Assembly (NCBI GenBank): GCA_030549495.1
Contig: JAUIRK010001040.1
Span: 186,001-250,000 of the forward strand
Direction of reading: 5' to 3'
Length of the DNA stretch: 64,000 bases
Source of the DNA: Nectonema munidae
Taxonomy: Eukaryota > Nematomorpha > Nectonematoida > Nectonematidae
Position numbers and translations under genes: made by a program
Notes under the pieces: model-generated
Databases searched by the model: none
What the model saw: the letters and a program-made list of their open reading frames with translations, nothing else
What the model was told of the DNA's origin: nothing
Shown here: positions 58,019 to 64,000 of the stretch, in pieces
Position numbering within the stretch: position 1 is the first letter of the stretch
Layout of the letters: every line of letters starts with the position of its first letter

Positions 58019-58465
58019 GTGAAATTTTTAATATTTTATTTTTATGTACAATGTAGTGATGGTATTTAACCGGTTAATTCATTGCACTGTTGTGCCGATT
58101 ATCGGCACCTGTAACAGAGTATTCTCCTTTATTCCGCATTGCCTTGATACCTTGATTTTTAAATATTTTTAAAAATTTTATATACGGTGTTACCTTTAGA
58201 AAAGTGTATTCTTTGCTTCTTTTTTGATTTAAAAACAACAGAACAAATGCAATTTACAAATGTTATTTTAACTCCCTCATTATCCTCTCCTTCCTTCAAG
58301 CATACTGCATAGGATCAATCTTGACGAGATTTGGCATTTTTCTCTTCCTATACCGATCGTTTCTCGCCTTTATGGTTTCTAATTTAATTAAAATATCAAT
58401 AGAGATATTAACTGTAGTCAAAAGAGAGTAAAATAAATTTATTAAATCAAAATTATTAATCAAGG

Positions 58466-59280
58466 ATTTGATTCAACTGTATCAATATTATTTGCTTGGG
58501 GAGATTTTTTGTGCTTTTTATTGCAGCATTACTTGGTCAGTACAAATCACAAATATTGCAAATACCTTTGTCCAACTTCCCTTTCATAGATTGACGATAC
58601 TTTATCAAATGTCACAACCGGGTATTATAGTGCTTCCTTTGGTTGTGAGTTCCACAATAAACTCTTTTAATGGCGCAAAAGACATACGACTGAGATTTTG
58701 AAAATATATGATTTTGGCTCAATTTCCTCTCTACCACGGTTGCTGTAATTTTATATAACACGAAACGGAATAAATCGGTCTTGAAATATTGTTTCCCACT
58801 TTGTAACAAATAGCGAACAGCATGACTTATTCAAACATTTTACAATTTGAAAACAGTATCTTGATTGTCTACAGTGATTAGCCCGCGTTTAGGATATGGT
58901 GTTGATTGTGCTTTTTATCCATTTGACACACCAGTACAATCAACTAGATGTCCATCAATCACAATTTTGCTCCAAATGTTTGACAAAACCTCAACTGCTT
59001 TTTAGAAGTTCTTCTTTTCTAGATTTAAATCAATGGTCTTGCTATTAGAATCTAGATCCTTTCCAAAGGAATCATGTAGCAGAATTATTGGAGATAAATA
59101 ATGTGATAAGAGTGCCATAGAAACATTTCATTGTACCGCGTACGTACTGCCATTGAAGATATCCTCACTACTCCTGTAAAGAGCCGCACACTTTTTAAAT
59201 AGCTCTTCTTCTCACCTTTTTGTCTACGTGTTTTATCCTTGGCAACTTTTTCAAATAATGTATGCCATTTTAAAATCACA
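58466..59280. other. intronic coding-like remains, unidentified
   Basis: Short open frames on both strands with raised GC. On the minus strand a frame reads AVEVLSNIWSKIVIDGHLVD and another FEKVAKDKTRRQKGEKK. I cannot assign a family. Probably a decayed DNA transposon separate from the hAT fossil. Confidence 0.25.
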
Positions 59281-60076
59281 CATGCTCTTTACTCGTAATT
59301 TGTTCAAGTATCGGTATCCGTTCAAATTTTTCTTTATTTCTTTTATGTTATTTTATTCTTCCTTTTTTATATAGTTTGTCGTCATATAGCAGAATAGATT
59401 CGAATATTTCATTATTTTATAACATAACCTTGCATCTCTGGGTATGAATTTTTCATGTTGAATATGATATAATACTTTACATTGATGCATTTCATAATTG
59501 AATTAATCGAGTTTTAGTTTTTTTGAATGATCTGTCTATTGGTAAATTCGAATAAAATCTGCTTTTCAGTTTGAGTCAAAACAATAAAATTCTTTCCCCT
59601 TTTTTTGATTTAAAGAAGTAAAGGGATAGATGGCATGCTTCGTACAAGAAATTATATGTGAGTCTGAGCTGCAAAACGCCCAACTTCGTGCAAAATATCC
59701 TAGGTACGAAACGTCGTGAACTCATCTTCAAATCACCACCTTTTCAGTAGTTAAACTAGGTACAGAAAATTTCATCTGATGCGTATTTATTTGTCCTGTC
59801 TCAAAAGATCCATTTGCCTTTATTATGCATTAAAGCAGACTTTGTCAACGTGTTTATCTAAATTTCGCACGAACATTCAAAATCGCCTATTATGGAGTAA
59901 AAATGGCAAAAAAAATTCACCTTTTTGTTAAGTTCGATAAACTCTTAAAAATTTGCTTTTACAGATTTTATATTACGAGAAAAGTGATTTATCACTCATC
60001 CCTTTATTTAGGGCTGAAGCAAATCCTCAATTCTAAAAAATGGTTTGGAAAATTGGAATAAAAAGTGTAGCAAATC

Positions 60077-60103
60077 ATTATTATTATTATTATTATCTCC
60101 ATT
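60077..60103. repeat. (ATT)n microsatellite
   Basis: About nine units of ATT next to the putative terminus of the hAT fossil. Confidence 0.8.
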
Positions 60104-60129
60104 GAAATTTTGATATATTAATACAAATA

Positions 60130-61350
60130 AATTCTGCACTCGGGCCCGACCGCCCCAGTTCTCTTATTACATCATTGGTTCATTTTTCATATTAGGGGCG
60201 CACATCTAGTTAAATCATAAAACTAACTTACCCCCCCCCCCCCCATGTGATCTCCAGGGGGGCAAAAAAGCTCTACAAGCTTCTTTCCATACTATCGCTT
60301 GGAAAATTTTACTTTGGAAAGCCACCTCATGTTTGAGTGCATCTAGAGTTTTTCAAATAGAAAACAAACAAGATTTGAAGCATTTGCTTTAATGAATGGA
60401 TTGTTTTATGTCTTCATTGAAAACATTTTTTAACTCATCGGATATGGTTTTTGGCTTGGCGCACGGGCTACCAATTGCATCTGGAGATTTTTGCTTAGCC
60501 AATTTCCGACTTAATACCATGTGCTGTAAAAAAAATATGACTTTGTCATATGTTTCTCTAGCAGTTGTTCTATTCCCGAGTTTCGCAAAATTTTAAATTG
60601 TCCACCAGGTTCTTGCCATATACATATTGTACGTAAACACAAGGCTGAGATAAGTTTGCAACATCCATTGTTTCATCAATCTGAGCAAAAAAGTTGAAAA
60701 TCGAATTTCGAATCAATAAAACCCTTTTTGACATGTCATCAGACCTCTCTCCTATCAGCCTTTTAACGGTATCGTTTGACAGGAAGATTGAATCTTAGCA
60801 CATTCAATATATCTTTGCATCAAGGTAATATCAACTGTTCTGCTATGTTGTGGGACTTTTTGACAACAGATATTTTTTTGAAACCTTTCAAACTATACTT
60901 AATATTTTGCAAATACATTCCTATGTGTTTACAAACATGAATTTGTGCAATCTTTCAGCGTATAGTTTTGTTTACCGAACTCGACTGCTTCACTACGCGC
61001 GCTAGCTTCATTTGACGGGCTTTAGAATGTGGATGCTAACACTTTAGATCCAAAGGACACTTTTCCTTTCTCTCTAGACTACCGAAACTTAATAATTCTA
61101 AAGCATCGTTTATTAGCTTGCCACTAACTCTTCTGGAAGCATATCCATTTTCCAATCCATCTGAGCTTTTGCGTTTTTACCACTTTGTTGATATCATGAC
61201 GCCTGTCAAATTTCTGACTTTTTCTTTACTTTCTTTATCTTTCAAAGTTACTCCACAAATCTTTCTTAACTTCTCATCTTTCTCATTTCATTTGTTAGTA
61301 GTTTTTGTTTATCAGTTTCTTTTAGCGCCGAGTCTGTCTTGCACACGATA
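60130..61350 (-). pseudogene. hAT transposase fossil (ZBED5/GTF2IRD2-like)
   Basis: Minus strand: TARETYDKVIFFLQHMVLSR, then KTISDELKNVFNEDIKQSIH (60.4-60.6 kb), and after it in gene order DDMSKRVLLIRNSIFNFFAQ and IDETMDVANLSQPCVYVQYV (60.62-60.78 kb). These correspond to the (Y)xxAxLIAKxxKPHTIGExLILP region and to the LDESTDVSNISQLVVFVRY block. Both are arranged oddly (the second lies at higher coordinates, i.e. earlier on this strand), so rearrangement or two copies is possible. A G/C-rich block at 60,138-60,245 may be one terminus. Confidence 0.45.
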
Positions 61351-61695
61351 ACTAAAGACAGATCTCACGCATGAAGATAAATAAACCAAGAAACATATGA
61401 AGCGCTATAATACAAACACTCAAACGGCCCTTTCCTATCGTGTGCCTGCTGATCCCTATACAACAATACAGGAGGCCACACATTCAAAAAATTTTGAAAT
61501 TTTAAAGCCACCATTTTAACACATCCTTAGTTTCAATTTGAACTTGTTATGTGTATGTGTACATTCTACATTGTACACTGTTTCTTCACTCAATCGTGCG
61601 TAAAAATGTATGCATCAATTTATCCTATCCTTCAGATTGATTGTATCATCCTAAGTCGATTGATTACTTATATTTAAATAGATATGCGCATTATG

Positions 61696-61824
61696 TTAAC
61701 CCGTTAACGACCAGAATAATCAGACGATATCTAATGTAAAGCAGAAGATCTGTATTAAAGAGCTTTGATAAACACGCAGACGATTTTATTTTTGTAAAGT
61801 CGACTCTGGGCGCTAACGAATTTG
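61696..61824. mobile_element. piggyBac-type MITE, copy 2
   Basis: Starts TTAACCCGTTAACGACCA at 61,696 and shares aataatcagacgatatc and gtaaagcagaagat with copy 1 (31.4 kb). The right end is degraded (ctgggcgctaacga, whose reverse complement resembles the left end) and no clear TTAA remains there. Confidence 0.6.
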
Positions 61825-62349
61825 TTTTCACACGATGTGCTTTACGAAAAAATAGATTTTCAATAAATAAATTTTTAAGCATAGGATGTGCAAGGTGTCT
61901 TCTGTAGTTTGTTGGAGCATAGCATCCATCCTGCTCTAAATTTGATTGCACTTGCTCACAAATTCAAGTTTGCTGATTCATTTCACTTTTGTAGTATTCT
62001 TTGCTGTAATGAGCATTTATGCATATTATACACAGTCATATATCACTGAAAAATGTGGAGATGTGAGAGAGGTAAACGTATCTTTAAGTTTTCGAACTTT
62101 AAGTAAAGAAGTCTTGATACTGGACCGAATCCAAAGCCAAGCATCTAACCTTACTTCCTTACCAACCTTATTTTCACGTTTAACGAAACGATTAACTGTC
62201 TAAAAATGTGATAAATGACCGTCAAAAGACAAGATTGAAATATCAAAATAAAATTGAGCGTATAGCGAAGCATATTATTTGATAAAACAAAAGGTCACCC
62301 ACCACCTTGTTTTAAAATAGACACAGCCTTAATAAATTACATTTTTAGT

Positions 62350-62486
62350 TTAACCCATTTAAGACCAAACAAAGCAGACGATATCTAAAAAACGCAGACG
62401 ATTTATATTCAAAGTCATTGAAAAAAGCAGACGAAGATGAAATTACTTATGTTCCAAAATAGGAACATTGGTCGTAAATGTGTTAA
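62350..62486. mobile_element. piggyBac-type MITE, copy 3
   Basis: 137 bp from TTAA to TTAA. Left end TTAACCCATTTAAGACCA; the right end on the other strand reads TTAACACATTTACGACCA, a 16-of-18 match. The interior repeats gcagacgatatc / cgcagacgat as in the other copies. Confidence 0.75.
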
Positions 62487-63319
62487 CGAGAAATTGCAAT
62501 TCCATATGTCATCTATATTATTAGTTGCTAAGCTTATCAACATTTATCTAAGCTAAAAAATGTAAGAAAACTTTTTTTTATCTCTGATCATAAAAATGTC
62601 TCCTTGACAAAGCACGGGTTCACGTATTCACGGTCTGATTCAGGAGTGGCTAAAATCGTTCCTAGTCGTTAACCTAGGTCGAATCCGATTTTGTCCGTAG
62701 ATAATATAACCAGCCAGGTTCCATCCCGTTCAAACTAGACACGGTCTACTAGTCCAAACCTGTTCTGGATAACGAGTAGAATTTAACCTAAATATATTAT
62801 AGTCAATAAAAAGTTTTTTTATCTTCCTTAAATAGGGTGATTAACAGGGTTGTAGTCGTTGGAAACTAAAAATTCAGAATCCTACTTAACTCAAAGTATT
62901 TTGACTCCCCATTCCCTTCTGTTCGGATTCCTCTAGCTCACTCTCTCTTCTCCACATTTTGTTGATAAAATATGAAATAAGATACAAATGAGAGGTAATG
63001 TTAAAACCAAAATATTTTTTTACGCATTAAAAAAAGAATAAATACAAATATTATGCTGAAATGTAGGCATACTTTGTAATTTTTGAACATTTAACTTCCA
63101 TTCCTAACGTTTATGATTCAGAGTCCCTTCAATTCTGAAGCGGACCTTACAATCCTGGTGAGATGTATTGTCGCTTTTCGCAGATTAAAAAAAATAAAGT
63201 AAGAAAATTGGATTACTTTATATTGCATTGAAAACTAAATGTGCATATCTGCCAGTCAAATTATTATTTTTAAATGCTGATATATCATTGGACATCACAA
63301 ATGTATCTTTTTTATATAG

Positions 63320-63519
63320 GGTTCTCAGTATCGCCGAATCAAATTTAGTTCAATCTCGGACTTAGATCCTGAACACCGTGCATCATCTGTGAATCTTCTT
63401 GGCTCTCGAGAAAACACCTTTTTTCGTCTCGTCAACGGAAAAGATCTTTCGCAAGGATTTCTGCAAATAAGACACAATGATAGATGGATTTTCATTTGTT
63501 CCTCATCTTGGCGTGCACA
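63320..63519 (+). CDS. bark beetle-like gene, second exon (start of SRCR domain)
   Basis: Acceptor tttttatatag, exon GGTTCTCAG... through tggcgtgcaca, donor gtaagc at 63,520. Joined in phase 0 to the first exon it continues VLDAQ|GSQYRRIKFSSIS, then NTFFRLVNGKDLSQGFLQIR and HNDRWIFICSSSWRA. The RLVxGxxLxxGxLQVxxxxxWxxVC pattern opens an SRCR domain as in bark beetle proteins. The exon ends in phase 2. The rest of the gene (further SRCR, CUB and lectin exons expected from the family) was not seen before the window end. Confidence 0.78.
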
Positions 63520-63613
63520 GTAAGCCTTTGATACACCTGGAGAACATTTTGAAAAATTCTATTCTCTGTGAAAAATAAACCAATTATTTGTTATCAATAA
63601 TAATCAATATACA

Positions 63614-64000
63614 TACAGTGTATTGTAAAAGCTTTCGACCAAAACTTTAAACTATTATTTTTGATTTTATTATTAAAAATATTTCTTTTTTGTGAGCATT
63701 TATGCATTTTTATATTAGCAAACATATTCATTCATATAGTTTACTGATTAAAAATGCCGTGCAAAAGTTTTCGACCAGAGAACTTCATTCATGTAGATAT
63801 TTTTTATTTTTATAAAATTTTAAAATCATCTCTTTTTATTATTTCTTTGCTTTGATATCATTTATGCCTAAAACATCATTAGAATTAAGACGAAAAGTCT
63901 GATCTCTGTTAATAAATGCTCTGAAATACGACCCCTCTACAATACTAATTCGTCAAAGATACGACTATTTATACACACAACACAAATAATATTAGCATTA
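63614..64000 (+). mobile_element. Tc1/mariner element, 5' end, leaves the window
   Basis: Starts tacagtgtattgtaaaagc followed by tttcgacca. A second copy of the word (gtgcaaaagttttcgaccag) lies about 140 bp inside, as in Tc1 elements with inner direct repeats. At 63,864 an ORF starts MPKTSLELRRKV, hits a stop at about 63,900 and goes on SLLINALKYDPSTILIRQ, like the N-terminal helix-turn-helix region of a Tc1-type transposase. It sits in the second intron of the bark-like gene. Confidence 0.6.

Larger units (their letters stand above)
58019..63319 (+). other. first intron of the bark-like gene (5.3 kb)
   Basis: Bounded by gtgaaa and tttttatatag. It contains transposon remains: an unidentified coding-like stretch at 58.47-59.28 kb, a hAT fossil at about 60.1-61.35 kb, and two piggyBac-type MITEs at 61.7 and 62.35 kb. 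A GC-raised patch at 62,590-62,780 has no recognised content. Confidence 0.65.

Noticed and set aside
58612-59279. Host exon of the bark-like gene between exons 1 and 2
   Set aside because: Sequence does not resemble the family and exon 1 joins 63,320 in phase with no missing residues at the conserved junction.
61946-62203. 85-codon ORF in the bark-like intron
   Set aside because: Begins with a non-ATG codon and lies between MITEs. No recognised family, and both strands are partly open.

Overview
This is an AT-rich nuclear window from an invertebrate animal, most likely a protostome. It contains spliced host genes, tRNA-derived SINEs, several non-LTR retrotransposon (LINE) families, hAT, Tc1/mariner and piggyBac-type DNA elements, satellites and very long microsatellites. 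There is no bacterial gene layout, and I saw no LTR retrovirus or other capsid/envelope element. The species cannot be named from the sequence alone. Host genes are sparse: I recognise two (a rhodopsin-type GPCR and the start of a protein bark beetle-like gene), plus one extraordinary repeat-protein locus.

Layout. 1-8.0 kb: RTE-type LINE remains, a ~150-bp satellite split by a fairly intact L2/CR1-type LINE (2.63-5.61 kb), then a second ~150-bp satellite. 8.5-17.1 kb: SINEs, hAT transposase remains on both strands (one KIAA1586-like), and non-autonomous hAT elements, one with a perfect 8-bp target duplication. 17.2-22.2 kb: a LINE endonuclease fragment on the minus strand followed by a plus-strand jockey/CR1-type LINE (18.6-21.1 kb). 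22.4-28.1 kb: an unnamed conserved-family fossil, a SINE, a hAT 3' end, an uninterrupted (GAT)n tract of 310 bp, a foldback-like element, a pogo/Tigger-like element and another LINE 3' end. 28-36 kb is mostly structureless, with one of three piggyBac-type MITEs. 36.0-37.2 kb: the GPCR. 37.9-40.5 kb: nested SINE, LINE and MITE insertions and a fossil of an uncharacterised repeated gene family.

42.1-57.4 kb is the outstanding region. An ATG with good context opens a protein with a short unique N-terminus and a predicted membrane anchor. This runs directly into about 14 kb of tandem 57-, 63- and 66-bp modules (about 19, 21 or 22 residues, core EDENSCIINVFPID). The modules are arranged in higher-order blocks with ~1.8, 2.5 and 4 kb internal duplications. 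All module lengths are multiples of three, so the frame stays open for up to 1,238 codons, and the antisense strand also stays open, for 1,446 codons. About ten frame breaks interrupt the sense frame, and at least one is shared between duplicated blocks. Degenerate copies of an older, longer (~185 bp) repeat lie 3' of the array and match the unique 5' part, which suggests the array arose inside an older repeat gene.

57.8-63.5 kb: the first two recognisable exons of a bark beetle-like secreted/membrane gene, separated by a 5.3-kb intron full of transposon remains. A Tc1/mariner element starts at 63.6 kb and leaves the window. Function can be argued only for the GPCR (signalling), the bark-like protein (epithelial junction family) and, tentatively, the repeat protein (possible glycosylated type II membrane protein). 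No pathway linking them is visible.
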